Below the pieces are notes generated by a model. The model saw nothing but the letters and a program-made list of their open reading frames with translations. It was not told where the DNA came from and did not search any database. The translations under genes and the position numbers were made by a program. 64,000 nt of DNA from Micromonospora trifolii (GTDB lineage Bacteria; Actinomycetota; Actinomycetes; Mycobacteriales; Micromonosporaceae): NCBI RefSeq assembly GCF_022229005.1, contig NZ_JAKKFD010000017.1:124001-188000 (forward strand), in the 5' to 3' direction. Below are positions 1 to 7,380 of the stretch, in pieces (position 1 is the stretch's first letter; each line of letters begins with the position of its first letter).

Positions 1-389
1 GCCACCGGCTGCGGCGAGGTGAAGCTGCCCTTGCCCTCGACCGCGTTGACCGCCGTGTCGAACAGCGAGAACGCCACGTCGTACTGGCCACCGACGAGCT
101 GTTCGACGTTCTGCACCGAGGCGCCGGTCTCGGCCGCGGTGCCGGTGAGCTTGCCGCCGGTCGCCCCGGACAACTGCCCGGCCAGGGCGTTGCCGACCAC
201 GTAGTAGACGCCCGTCGCGTTGCCGGTGGCGATGCCGACGCGGGTCTCCTTGGTCACCTCGCAGGTGACCTCGCTGGCCACGTCGTCAGTGGCGGCGCCG
301 CCCTGCTGACCTCCGCAACCCGCGGCGCCGACCGTGACGAGGGCGAGCGCGCTCAGACCCGCCGCGAGCCGTACGTCGATTCGTCTCAC
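1..389 (-). CDS. TAXI-family TRAP transporter solute-binding protein, 3' end beyond window
   Basis: Extracytoplasmic binding protein of a TRAP importer; it would capture a small organic acid or similar solute and hand it to the permease encoded just upstream. The GTG start at 389 overlaps the permease stop in a GTGA, so the two are translationally coupled. The product begins with a basic stretch, a hydrophobic segment and a lipobox-like AAGC near residue 25, so it is probably a lipoprotein. The following sequence contains the TAXI hallmark GNATGVYYVVGNALA and a later TGASVQNVEQL. About 129 residues are visible; the family is normally about 320-350. The substrate cannot be told from sequence. 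Confidence 0.85.
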   Translation of the reverse strand, partial: MRRIDVRLAAGLSALALVTVGAAGCGGQQGGAATDDVASEVTCEVTKETRVGIATGNATGVYYVVGNALAGQLSGATGGKLTGTAAETGASVQNVEQLVGGQYDVAFSLFDTAVNAVEGKGSFTSPQPV

Positions 390-2647
390 AGTTGTTCCTC
401 CACAGGGTTGGCTGGTGATCCGGACGATGACCGGTCGGCGGAGCCGCGTCGGATGAACACACCCGCCGCCGCGACGACGGCCAGCGCCGCGCCGACAGTG
501 ACCGGCACGGGTTCGAGCCAGAGCAGTGTGACGCCGGCGAGGGCGCCCAGCACCCGTTCCGGGGCGCCGGCCGGCCCCACACCGGGCAGCCAGCCACCGG
601 CGGCGACGGCGAGCACCGCCACGCTGAGCGCTGTGACTGCGGCGGCGAAGGCGATCCGCTGGATGCCACCGATGCCGAGCAGACCGAGCCCGGCCGGCGT
701 GATGACGAACGCGATCGGGATGAGGTACGCCGGCAGCGCGTACCGCAGGGTCTGCCACATGGTCGGCACCAGCCGGCCGCCGGTGACCGCCGCGGCGGCC
801 ACCGCGGCGAGCGCGGTCGGTGGGGACACCTCGGACAGCACGGCGAAGTAGAAGACGAACATCGCCGCCGCCGGCGCTGTGACGCCCAGGTCGAGCAGGG
901 CCGGACCGACGATCACCCAACCGATCACGAACGACGCGGTGACCGGCACGGCCAGGCCCAGCAGGGTGAGCGCGACGGCGGCGAGCAGCGCGGTGAGCAC
1001 CAGCACCAGCGTCGGGTCCGACGTGGCCGCCTGCGCCCCGCCGATCAGCAAGGCCGCCGCCTGCGGCCCGAGGCCGGTCTTCGTGGTGGTCGCCGTGATG
1101 ATGCCGGCTGCGGCGCAGACAGCTGTGACGGCGAGGACGCCGCGTACGCCGGTGACGAGCGATGTCACCAGCCGGCCCGGGGTGAGCCGGTGCGCGCTGT
1201 CCTCGTTCCTGGGGGCCAGGAACGACAACGCGACGGTGAGCACGATGGCGAAGACGACAGCCCTGGTCGCTGACACACCGACCGCGAGGAACACGATGAT
1301 GGCGATCAGCGAGGCGAAGTGGTAGCCGAACCGGCCCAGCAGTCGCCAGGGAGAGCCGACGTCGATCACCACGGGGCGTACACCGGATCGGCGCGCGTCG
1401 ATCTCCACAGCCAGCAGGATGCCGAGGTAGTAGAGCACCGTCGGGACCGTTGCCCAGCCCAGCACCTGGAGGTACGAGACGCCCAGGTACTCGGCGATGA
1501 TGAACGCCGCCGCACCCAGGGTGGGCGGGGAGAGGATGGCGCCCACCCCGGCCGCGGCCAGCATGCCCCCGGCCCGCTCCGGTGGGTAGCCGGCGCGGCG
1601 CAGCAGCGGCCAGGTGACCGCGCCGATGCTCACTGTCGTCGCCGCGCCGGAGCCGGAGACGGTGCCGAGCAGGAAACCCGAGGCCACCGCCGTCCGGCCG
1701 GCAGCGGTACGCGAGCGCCGGAACGCCGCGGCCGACAGCTCGACGAAGAACCGCCCGGCCCCGGACAGCTCCAGCACCGCGCCGTAGATGGTGAACAGCA
1801 CGATGTACGAGGCGGCCACGTCGAGCGGTGTGCCGTAGAAGCCGCTGTCGGAGTTGTAGAACGCGTCGATGAGTTGACTGAAGTCGAGCCCGGCGTGCGC
1901 GACCGGCCAGGACTGCGGCAGCAACCCGCCGTAGTAGCCGTAGCCGAGGAACAGCAGGCAGACCGCGGGCAGGATCCAACCGGTGGTACGCCGACACGCT
2001 TCGAGCAGCAGGAGCAGCAGAACGGTGCCCAGCACCAGATCTGTCGGCGCCAGCAGGCCCTGCCGGTCGAGGAACGCGTTGTAGCCGCCGCCACCGCTGC
2101 CGATCTGGATCGGCAGGACGGGATAGAGACAGGCCGCCACCGCCAGGGCACCCAGAGCCCAGTCGGTCACTGTGGGCCCCGACGACCCGGGCCGTCGCCG
2201 GGTGCGTAGCCGGGCCGGCAGCCGCAGGTCGGCCGGGTAGGCGAGGAAGACCAGCGGGAGTACGCCGGCCAGGAAGATGATCAGGTAATACTTGCTGCCC
2301 TGGGACAGGGGGCGGAACACCTGCCACAGGGCGAGAGCGCCCACCGCCAGCGCCGCCGCGGTGAGGAGCAGCCCCGCCGGCCCGGAGAGCACCCGTCCCG
2401 GTTTCTCGTCCTCGAACTGGGCGGCCAGGTCCCGAGTCGCCCGCTCGGCCACGCTGGGCCCGCTCGGGTCGGGCTCGGCCTGGCCGGACTCGGCCTGGTC
2501 GGGCTCGGCCTGGTCAGGGCCGCTCGGCTCGGCTTCCGGTCGTGGTCGGGGTGGCCCGCCGCCGGGGCTCGCTGCCTGCCCATCAACGGGAGAGTTAGCT
2601 GGTCGGGCAGGTGACGGCGAACCATCGGGCGAGCTGATGGGCGACAC
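386..2647 (-). CDS. TRAP transporter fused permease subunit (DctQM type)
   Basis: Integral membrane permease of a TAXI-TRAP secondary importer, with the small (4TM) and large (12TM) subunits fused in one chain of about 753 residues. After roughly 100 soluble residues the chain is almost continuously hydrophobic helices, including the conserved block SGSGAATTVSIGAVTWPLL and later VSPPTALAAVAAAAVTGG. The N-terminus is unusual: a proline/glutamate-rich tract with short imperfect repeats (QAEPDQAESGQAEPD). GTG at 2647 is the most upstream plausible start; a GTG near 2454 would remove the tract. Neither has a strong Shine-Dalgarno. The open frame continues far upstream, but that extension runs antisense through the ATPase gene and is not credible. 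Confidence 0.85.
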   Translation of the reverse strand: MSPISSPDGSPSPARPANSPVDGQAASPGGGPPRPRPEAEPSGPDQAEPDQAESGQAEPDPSGPSVAERATRDLAAQFEDEKPGRVLSGPAGLLLTAAALAVGALALWQVFRPLSQGSKYYLIIFLAGVLPLVFLAYPADLRLPARLRTRRRPGSSGPTVTDWALGALAVAACLYPVLPIQIGSGGGGYNAFLDRQGLLAPTDLVLGTVLLLLLLEACRRTTGWILPAVCLLFLGYGYYGGLLPQSWPVAHAGLDFSQLIDAFYNSDSGFYGTPLDVAASYIVLFTIYGAVLELSGAGRFFVELSAAAFRRSRTAAGRTAVASGFLLGTVSGSGAATTVSIGAVTWPLLRRAGYPPERAGGMLAAAGVGAILSPPTLGAAAFIIAEYLGVSYLQVLGWATVPTVLYYLGILLAVEIDARRSGVRPVVIDVGSPWRLLGRFGYHFASLIAIIVFLAVGVSATRAVVFAIVLTVALSFLAPRNEDSAHRLTPGRLVTSLVTGVRGVLAVTAVCAAAGIITATTTKTGLGPQAAALLIGGAQAATSDPTLVLVLTALLAAVALTLLGLAVPVTASFVIGWVIVGPALLDLGVTAPAAAMFVFYFAVLSEVSPPTALAAVAAAAVTGGRLVPTMWQTLRYALPAYLIPIAFVITPAGLGLLGIGGIQRIAFAAAVTALSVAVLAVAAGGWLPGVGPAGAPERVLGALAGVTLLWLEPVPVTVGAALAVVAAAGVFIRRGSADRSSSGSPANPVEEQL

Positions 2648-2779
2648 AAAAGGACGATACACGTCGATTGGCTGACGGGTGGGGCATCGATCGGCGTTTC
2701 GCCGCCGGTGGTACGGACACCGGGGTGATCGGCCGGTCGCCGGCGGATATTTGCGTGGAGGGCTGTCGGGCCCGGCGGT

Positions 2780-2791
2780 TAGGGTCGGGCG
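2780..2791 (+). promoter_or_regulatory. Leaderless promoter -10 (TAGGGT)
   Basis: TAGGGT at 2780-2785 is followed after 6 nt by the GTG start codon of the ATPase gene at 2792. A TANNNT box at this distance puts transcription start on the GTG, which fits a leaderless mRNA, common in actinobacteria. There is no Shine-Dalgarno sequence. Confidence 0.5.
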
Positions 2792-3724
2792 GTGACTGCG
2801 GGGCGACCACTGATTCAGGCTCGCGGGCTGGTGAAGCGGTTCGGCGATTTCACCGCCGTGGACGGCATCGACGTCGAGGTGCGCCCGGGTGAGGCGTTCG
2901 GCTTCCTCGGGCCCAACGGCGCGGGCAAGTCGTCCACCATGCGGATGATCGGCTGCATCTCCCCACCCAGCGGGGGTGAGCTGCGCATCCTCGACCTGGA
3001 TCCGGTGGCCGACGGGCCGGCGATCCGGGCGCGCCTCGGGGTGTGCCCCCAGCTGGACAATCTCGATCCGGAGCTGACCGTCCGGGAAAACCTGACCGTC
3101 TACGCCCGCTACTTCGGCATCTCCCGACGGGCGGCCCGGGAGCGGGCAGCCGAGCTGCTCGATTTCGTCCAGCTCACCGAGCGGGCCGACAGCACTGTCG
3201 AGCCGCTGTCCGGTGGCATGAAGCGTCGGTTGACCATCGCCCGCGCGCTGGTGAACGATCCGGAGATCGTGCTGCTCGACGAGCCCACCACCGGGCTGGA
3301 CCCGCAGGCTCGGCACCTGGTGTGGGAGCGGCTGTTCCGGCTCAAGCAGCAGGGCGTCACGTTGGTGCTCACCACGCACTACATGGACGAGGCCGAGCAG
3401 CTCTGTGACCGCCTGGTGGTGATGGACGGCGGCCGGATCGTCGCGGAGGGCTCGCCCCGGGCGCTGATCGAGCAGCACTCGACCCGTGAGGTGGTCGAGT
3501 TGCGCTTCGCCGCCGAGTCGCAGGAGCCGTTCGCCGGCAAGCTCGACGGGCTGGGGGAGCGGGTCGAGGTGTTGCCCGACCGGGTCCTGCTCTACGTGCC
3601 GGACGGCGACGCGGCAGTCGCCGAGGTCACCGCGTTGGGGCTCCAGCCGGCGAACGTGCTGGTCCGGCGCAGCGGCCTGGAGGACGTCTTCCTGCACCTG
3701 ACCGGCCGCACCCTTGTCGACTGA
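2792..3724 (+). CDS. ABC transporter ATP-binding protein, DrrA/NodI-like
   Basis: Cytoplasmic ATPase (310 residues) of an ABC-2 type exporter, the class that moves antibiotics, lipids or lipo-oligosaccharides outward. Walker A GPNGAGKSS lies at residues 40-48, followed by the signature LSGGMKRR, Walker B IVLLDEPTTGLDP and the switch histidine in TTHYMDEAE. A DrrA-like C-terminal domain of about 80 residues follows. No permease adjoins it. The likely partners are the two ABC-2 permeases at 6558-8190, about 2.8 kb downstream on the same strand, with unrelated genes between. GTG 2792 is chosen because it carries the leaderless promoter. Confidence 0.88.
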   Translation: MTAGRPLIQARGLVKRFGDFTAVDGIDVEVRPGEAFGFLGPNGAGKSSTMRMIGCISPPSGGELRILDLDPVADGPAIRARLGVCPQLDNLDPELTVRENLTVYARYFGISRRAARERAAELLDFVQLTERADSTVEPLSGGMKRRLTIARALVNDPEIVLLDEPTTGLDPQARHLVWERLFRLKQQGVTLVLTTHYMDEAEQLCDRLVVMDGGRIVAEGSPRALIEQHSTREVVELRFAAESQEPFAGKLDGLGERVEVLPDRVLLYVPDGDAAVAEVTALGLQPANVLVRRSGLEDVFLHLTGRTLVD

Positions 3725-4016
3725 CCGCCCCGAGTGATCGTCGGCGGGTCCGCCCGCGACATTTCCGGCATACCAACCAACGCCCAGGAAGATCCACTCG
3801 ACTTCCTGAAAGTCGGGGTGTTGCGGCCGCGCGGACAGCCCGATTTCCTGAAACCCGAGTCGATCAAGCGGCCGGGGTTCAGGGCCCCGGCATGCGGCCG
3901 GGGCTCTACAGGGTCGGGCCTCGGGCGGGGTCCGGACGACGCGGTGGAACGCGCGCGACAAAGTGGGTGGGCCGTCGTAGGGTGACCGACGGTCTGTCGT
4001 AACCCGGGGGAGTTTC
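3725..4016. other. Intergenic region with short repeats
   Basis: No gene is seen. Around 3800-3860 there are two copies of a TTCCTGAAA core (ACTTCCTGAAAGTCG and ATTTCCTGAAACCCG) plus a GGAAGATCCACTCGACTTCC inverted arrangement. This looks like a small dispersed repeat or the 3' transcript end of the ATPase gene. The last 44 bp hold the promoter of the next gene. Confidence 0.35.
3973..4010 (+). promoter_or_regulatory. Promoter/operator, copy A of a 38-bp repeat
   Basis: This 38-bp stretch matches 6478-6515 except at two positions. It contains a TAGGGT -10 box (3978-3983) followed directly by the inverted repeat GACCG-A-CGGTC (3984-3994), which would sit over the transcription start as an operator would. 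The ATG of the following membrane protein lies 6 bp after the repeat. Confidence 0.55.
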
Positions 4017-4556
4017 ATGTCTGATCTGGTGACCGCCAACCGACGTCAGGCCGGGCTCACCGCCCTCTACCTGGGCATCTTCGCGATGGTCTGGTTCAGT
4101 GTGCCGGCGGCGGAGCAACCGCTGCGTGCCCTGCTCGTGGTTGGCAGCATCGTCGCACTGCTCACCGCCGTGGTGGGCGGTGTGCTGTCCTCCCGCCTGC
4201 GGGGAGCCGGCAACCCCCGGGACCGGGCCGCCGACCGCCCGTACCTGCTCATCGTCGTGGCCGAGTTCGCCGCCGCCGGGCTGGGTGCCGCAGTGCTGGT
4301 CGCCGCCAACTGGTCCGAGTACGTGCCGGTGCTGGTCTGCCTGGTGGTCGGTCTGCACTTCTTCCCGCTCGCCCCGCTCCTGCGGGATCCGTTGCTCCGC
4401 CCGCTCGGTGTCGCGCTCTGCCTGGTGGCGGTGGCGGGTCTCGTCACCGGCCTCGCCTCGGCGGTATCCGCCGGGTTGGTGATCGGCGTCGGCGCGGGAG
4501 TGCTGCTGCTCGCCTACGCCGTGCAGGCGCTGATCCGCGCGTACCGCCCGGCCTGA
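4017..4556 (+). CDS. Small polytopic membrane protein of unknown function
   Basis: A 179-residue protein that is mostly hydrophobic: about six helices separated by short charged loops (for example RLRGAGNPRDRAADRP near residue 65). I do not recognise a family. The cytoplasmic membrane is the only safe location. It has its own promoter, shared in sequence with the downstream ABC permease operon (6478-6515), so the two may be co-regulated. A strong inverted repeat follows the stop. Confidence 0.7.
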   Translation: MSDLVTANRRQAGLTALYLGIFAMVWFSVPAAEQPLRALLVVGSIVALLTAVVGGVLSSRLRGAGNPRDRAADRPYLLIVVAEFAAAGLGAAVLVAANWSEYVPVLVCLVVGLHFFPLAPLLRDPLLRPLGVALCLVAVAGLVTGLASAVSAGLVIGVGAGVLLLAYAVQALIRAYRPA

Positions 4557-4611
4557 CCGGCGTAGCCCGTCCGAGGTCGACCCGGTCGGACCAATGACGG
4601 CTCGACCGTCC

Positions 4612-4672
4612 GATCGTTGGCAGCTCAGCAGCAACCGTTCCGGCGTGTCGAGCTGCTGAGCTGCCAACGATC
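4612..4672. terminator. Long perfect inverted repeat between convergent genes
   Basis: Two 21-bp arms (4612-4632 and 4652-4672) pair perfectly around a 19-nt spacer. The element lies between the ends of the membrane gene (stop 4556) and the minus-strand zinc-finger-like gene (stop at 4678), as expected for a bidirectional terminator. There is no U-tract. Confidence 0.6.
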
Positions 4673-4677
4673 ACCGT

Positions 4678-4914
4678 TCAACGGGCTCTGGCCCAGGTGA
4701 TGAAACGGTCGGTCAGTCGGTCGTGACCGGCCTGGCCGGCGAGGTCCCCGGCCGCCTCGTAGAGCACCGCGGCGAGGTAGATGAGCAGGCCGATCCGGTC
4801 CTTGCGGTACTCGCCCAACAGCGCCAGGCGGGCCGGCGAGCAGGGCCACGCCGCGCCGCAGACCCGGCAGCGCCAGGACGGGCGTGCCGCCACGTGTGGG
4901 CGGTACCGGGGCAT
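4678..4914 (-). CDS. Small CxxC protein (zinc-ribbon-like), unknown function
   Basis: A 78-residue product. Near the N-terminus it has a possible metal-binding cluster, CRVCGAAWPC, followed by an amphipathic helical half (LLGEYRKDRIGLLIYLAAVLYEAAGDL). Small proteins of this kind recur in actinomycete genomes next to XRE/DUF397 modules, which is the case here (divergent gene starting at 5125). The ATG at 4914 is chosen because the sequence further upstream is arginine-rich shadow coding. Function unknown. Confidence 0.6.
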   Translation of the reverse strand: MPRYRPHVAARPSWRCRVCGAAWPCSPARLALLGEYRKDRIGLLIYLAAVLYEAAGDLAGQAGHDRLTDRFITWARAR

Positions 4915-4980
4915 CAGAGCCCGCCACCGAGACGAGCCGACCAGGCGAGTGGCACGAGGGAACCTCCGTCGGGTGGGTGG

Positions 4981-5018
4981 GGGGAGCGCCCCGGATCGGG
5001 GGTCACGGGGCGCTCCCC
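4981..5018. terminator. GC-rich hairpin in the divergent region
   Basis: Arms GGGGAGCGCCCCG (4981-4993) and CGGGGCGCTCCCC (5006-5018) pair perfectly around a 12-nt loop. It lies upstream of both the minus-strand small gene and the XRE gene, so it could act as an attenuator or protein-binding site rather than a normal 3' terminator. Confidence 0.35.
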
Positions 5019-5124
5019 GGCCTGGTTCCGCCCGCCGTCTGATCCCGTGAGCGGTTCCGCTGCGTGACAGTCTGGTGAGGACCCGACTACGGTGGGAGGT
5101 TCCGCACGCCGACGACCAGCGCGT

Positions 5125-5973
5125 ATGGCGATCGGCCCAGCGCGGTACGGGAATGTACGGGAGTTGTCCGTGGAGAGTTCGTCCATGCTGGAGCACTTCG
5201 CCGAGGAGCTGCGGCTGGCCCGGGCCGCCAGTGGGATGTCGCAGACGGCGCTGGCCGAGGCGTTGAGCTATTCCGGGGCCCTGGTCGCCAAGGTGGAGAC
5301 ATCCGAGCGCCGGCCGAGTCTGGACTTCGCCCGTCGGTGTGACGTCGTGTTCTCAGCCGACGGTCGGTTCGAACGCATCCAACGGCGGATCAGCCGGGAG
5401 GCCGTCGTGCCGTGGTTCCGCGACTGGGCGGGTATCGAGCAGGAGACCACCGCGCTGCGCTCGTTCGAGCCGTTGTGTGTGCCAGGCCTCTTGCAGACCG
5501 AGGGGTACGCCCGTGCACTACTGACCGGCGGCGGCTTGTTCGCGACCGACGAGGTCGAGCAGCAGGTGGCAACCCGGCTGGACCGTCAGAGAGTGCTCAC
5601 CCGAGACCGGCCTCCGCTGCTCACTGCCGTGATCGACGAGCACGTGCTGCGCCGATCCGTCGGTGGGTCGGAAGTCATGCGCGAGCAAATTCAGCACCTC
5701 GTGAAGCTCGGCACGGCGTTCCCGAGGGTCCGAATCCAGGTAGTGCCGACTCCCGCCGGTGCTTACGCTGGGCTCGGTGGGCCGTTCGTGATCGCAAGCT
5801 CGGCGCAGGGGGAGGACCTCGTCTATCTCGCCGGACAGCGTCACGGGCAGGTCATCGACCGCACCGAGTACGTCCGTCAGATGGTCGAGGTGTGGGAGTC
5901 GATCCGCGGTGAGGCACTATCGCACGGGCAGTCCCTCGATCTGATGGCGGAAGTGGCGGAGACATGGATTTAA
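5125..5973 (+). CDS. XRE-family regulator with DUF5753 domain
   Basis: A DNA-binding regulator of about 282 residues. The helix-turn-helix (FAEELRLARAASGMSQTALA, then YSGALVAKVETSERRPS) is in the first 80 residues. The rest is the DUF5753 sensor-like domain, including FEPLCVPGLLQTEGYARALL. Such proteins pair with DUF397 proteins, as here: the DUF397 gene overlaps its 3' end. Start choice is uncertain; ATG 5125 gives the usual short N-terminal lead, and an in-frame GTG lies at 5092. The family includes BldB/WhiJ-like developmental regulators in Streptomyces, but the target here is unknown. Confidence 0.85.
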   Translation: MAIGPARYGNVRELSVESSSMLEHFAEELRLARAASGMSQTALAEALSYSGALVAKVETSERRPSLDFARRCDVVFSADGRFERIQRRISREAVVPWFRDWAGIEQETTALRSFEPLCVPGLLQTEGYARALLTGGGLFATDEVEQQVATRLDRQRVLTRDRPPLLTAVIDEHVLRRSVGGSEVMREQIQHLVKLGTAFPRVRIQVVPTPAGAYAGLGGPFVIASSAQGEDLVYLAGQRHGQVIDRTEYVRQMVEVWESIRGEALSHGQSLDLMAEVAETWI

Positions 5974-6155
5974 CCGGTGCCCGGTGGCGCAAGAGCATTC
6001 GTAGCGGCCCGGATGGCGGCAACTGTGTGGAGGTTGCCGCCAACCTGCCCGGGCGGGTGGCCGTCCGCGACTCCAAGGACCCGACCGGTCCGGTGCTCGT
6101 CTTCCCGCCCGACGCGTGGCGCGCGTTCGTCGGCTCCGACGCCGTCGGCCGGTAG
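5964..6155 (+). CDS. DUF397 domain protein
   Basis: A 63-residue DUF397 protein. It shows the typical WRKSIRSGPDGGNCVEVA opening, then VAVRDSKDP and a C-terminal WRAFV. The ATG lies inside the last codons of the XRE gene (10-bp overlap), so the two are coupled. DUF397 proteins are thought to act as partners of the XRE/DUF5753 regulator, in a toxin-antitoxin-like or signal-modulating way; that role is inferred from the family. A minus-strand reading frame runs through the same DNA (see 5970-6401). Confidence 0.88.
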   Translation: MDLTGARWRKSIRSGPDGGNCVEVAANLPGRVAVRDSKDPTGPVLVFPPDAWRAFVGSDAVGR

Positions 6156-6401
6156 CTGGTTCAGCCTCCATCGAGTCATGTGCTGATCGACGACCTCTCG
6201 TACCCGGCGACGGAGGTCCGTGTCGCTCGTATCGCACATCCCCTCGGCCTCGAAGACCGCATCGGTAAAGCTGTCCGCGTCGCCGGGAGGGGACTCGCGG
6301 AGCCGAATGTTCTCTTCAGGGGGCAGGCAAAAGCCCAGCTTGATGCACAGCTCGTCGAGGACGCGTTGGACTTCAGAGTTCCTGTCATCACGTTGGCCCA
6401 T
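5970..6401 (-). CDS. Conserved small hypothetical protein with antisense tail over DUF397
   Basis: The N-terminal part reads like a genuine small actinobacterial protein: MGQRDDRNSEVQRVLDELC, then LGFCLPPEE and SFTDAVFEAEGMC, ending in a helical REVVDQHM. From about residue 76 on, the frame continues antisense across the whole DUF397 gene until a TAA at 5970. The true protein may normally end near residue 80, and the tail could be a read-through created at an insertion junction. Start ATG 6401 has no clear Shine-Dalgarno. Function unknown. Confidence 0.5.
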   Translation of the reverse strand: MGQRDDRNSEVQRVLDELCIKLGFCLPPEENIRLRESPPGDADSFTDAVFEAEGMCDTSDTDLRRRVREVVDQHMTRWRLNQLPADGVGADERAPRVGREDEHRTGRVLGVADGHPPGQVGGNLHTVAAIRAATNALAPPGTG

Positions 6402-6477
6402 GAGGGACAGCGTGGCGACTCCCGCCGCCAGTGGCCAATCCTGACGCGCACAAATCCGGGCGACACGTTGTCGGGGT

Positions 6478-6515
6478 CGTCGTAGGGTGACCGGCGGTCT
6501 GTCGTACCCCGGGGG
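6478..6515 (+). promoter_or_regulatory. Promoter/operator, copy B of the 38-bp repeat
   Basis: Matches 3973-4010 at 36 of 38 positions, with the TAGGGT box followed by GACCG-G-CGGTC. It drives the ABC-2 permease genes. A 10-codon reading frame (ATG 6529, stop overlapping the GTG of the permease at 6558) lies between promoter and permease and could be a leader peptide. Confidence 0.55.
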
Positions 6516-6557
6516 TAGACAGGTCGTGATGGCCGGCGCGGCGGGCGGGGTGATCGG

Positions 6558-7346
6558 GTGAGTGTGGCGGGATCGGCGCGGTTCCCGTGGGTGCCGGCGT
6601 ATGCGGTGTTCGAGCACTACCTGGTGGGTCTGCGGCGCACCTGGCGGGCCGGGGTGTTCTCCTCGTTCCTGTTGCCGGTGCTGACCGTCCTCGGCTTCGG
6701 TGTGGGCGTCGGCGCCTACATCGACCAGGGCGTCGGCGGGGTGCGTTACCTCGACTGGTTGGTTCCCGGGCTGATCGCCTCGACAGCGCTCCAGGTGACA
6801 GTCGGTGACTCGACCTGGCCGGTGTTCAGCAACTTCCAGTGGGTCAAGACCTACTTCGCGCAGGGCGCGTCGCCGCTGCGGGTGGGAGACATCGTGGCCG
6901 GGCACCTGGCCTTCGTGCTGTTCCGGGTGCTCACCACGATTGTGGCGTTCCTGCTGGTCACCGGGCTGTTCGGAGCGTTGCGGTCGCCGTGGGCGGTGGC
7001 CACCCTGCCGGTGGTGGCATTGCTCGGGCTGGCCGTCGCCGCGCCGACCTTCGCGTACGCCGCGTCGGTGTCGAGCGACAACTGGCTGGCGATGCTGTTC
7101 CGGTTCGCGGTCATCCCGATGACGCTCTTCGCCGGGGTGTTCTTCCCTGTCGAGTCGTTGCCGGACGCGCTGCGGTGGCTGGCGTACGTGACGCCGTTGT
7201 GGCACGCCGTGGACCTGTGCCGCGCGGCCACGCTCGGCGTCGCCCCACAGTGGTCGATCGCCGGGCACCTGCTCTACCTGGCCACCTGGGCGGTCGCCGG
7301 CTGGTTGCTGGCGGTGCGCGCGTTCCGTCGCAAGCTCGTCGTCTGA
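6558..7346 (+). CDS. ABC-2 type transporter permease (first)
   Basis: A 262-residue membrane subunit with six predicted helices, of the DrrB/NodJ class. It has the characteristic start (YAVFEHYLVGLRRTW...), a long first extracytoplasmic loop (YIDQGVGGVRYLDWLVPGL) and the C-terminal signature RFAVIPMTLFAGVFFPVESL. It forms an operon with the second permease at 7381 (34-bp gap). Dimerisation with that protein and the ATPase at 2792 is inferred. GTG 6558 overlaps the stop of a 10-codon leader frame. Confidence 0.85.
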   Translation: MSVAGSARFPWVPAYAVFEHYLVGLRRTWRAGVFSSFLLPVLTVLGFGVGVGAYIDQGVGGVRYLDWLVPGLIASTALQVTVGDSTWPVFSNFQWVKTYFAQGASPLRVGDIVAGHLAFVLFRVLTTIVAFLLVTGLFGALRSPWAVATLPVVALLGLAVAAPTFAYAASVSSDNWLAMLFRFAVIPMTLFAGVFFPVESLPDALRWLAYVTPLWHAVDLCRAATLGVAPQWSIAGHLLYLATWAVAGWLLAVRAFRRKLVV

Positions 7347-7380
7347 CGAGCGACCCTGGAGAGCAAGCAGAGAGGGTGTC

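Noticed and set aside
386..4039. Minus-strand frame of more than 1200 codons extending the TRAP permease
   Set aside because: The part beyond 2647 runs antisense through the ABC ATPase gene and lacks any family features. It is a shadow of high-GC third-position bias.
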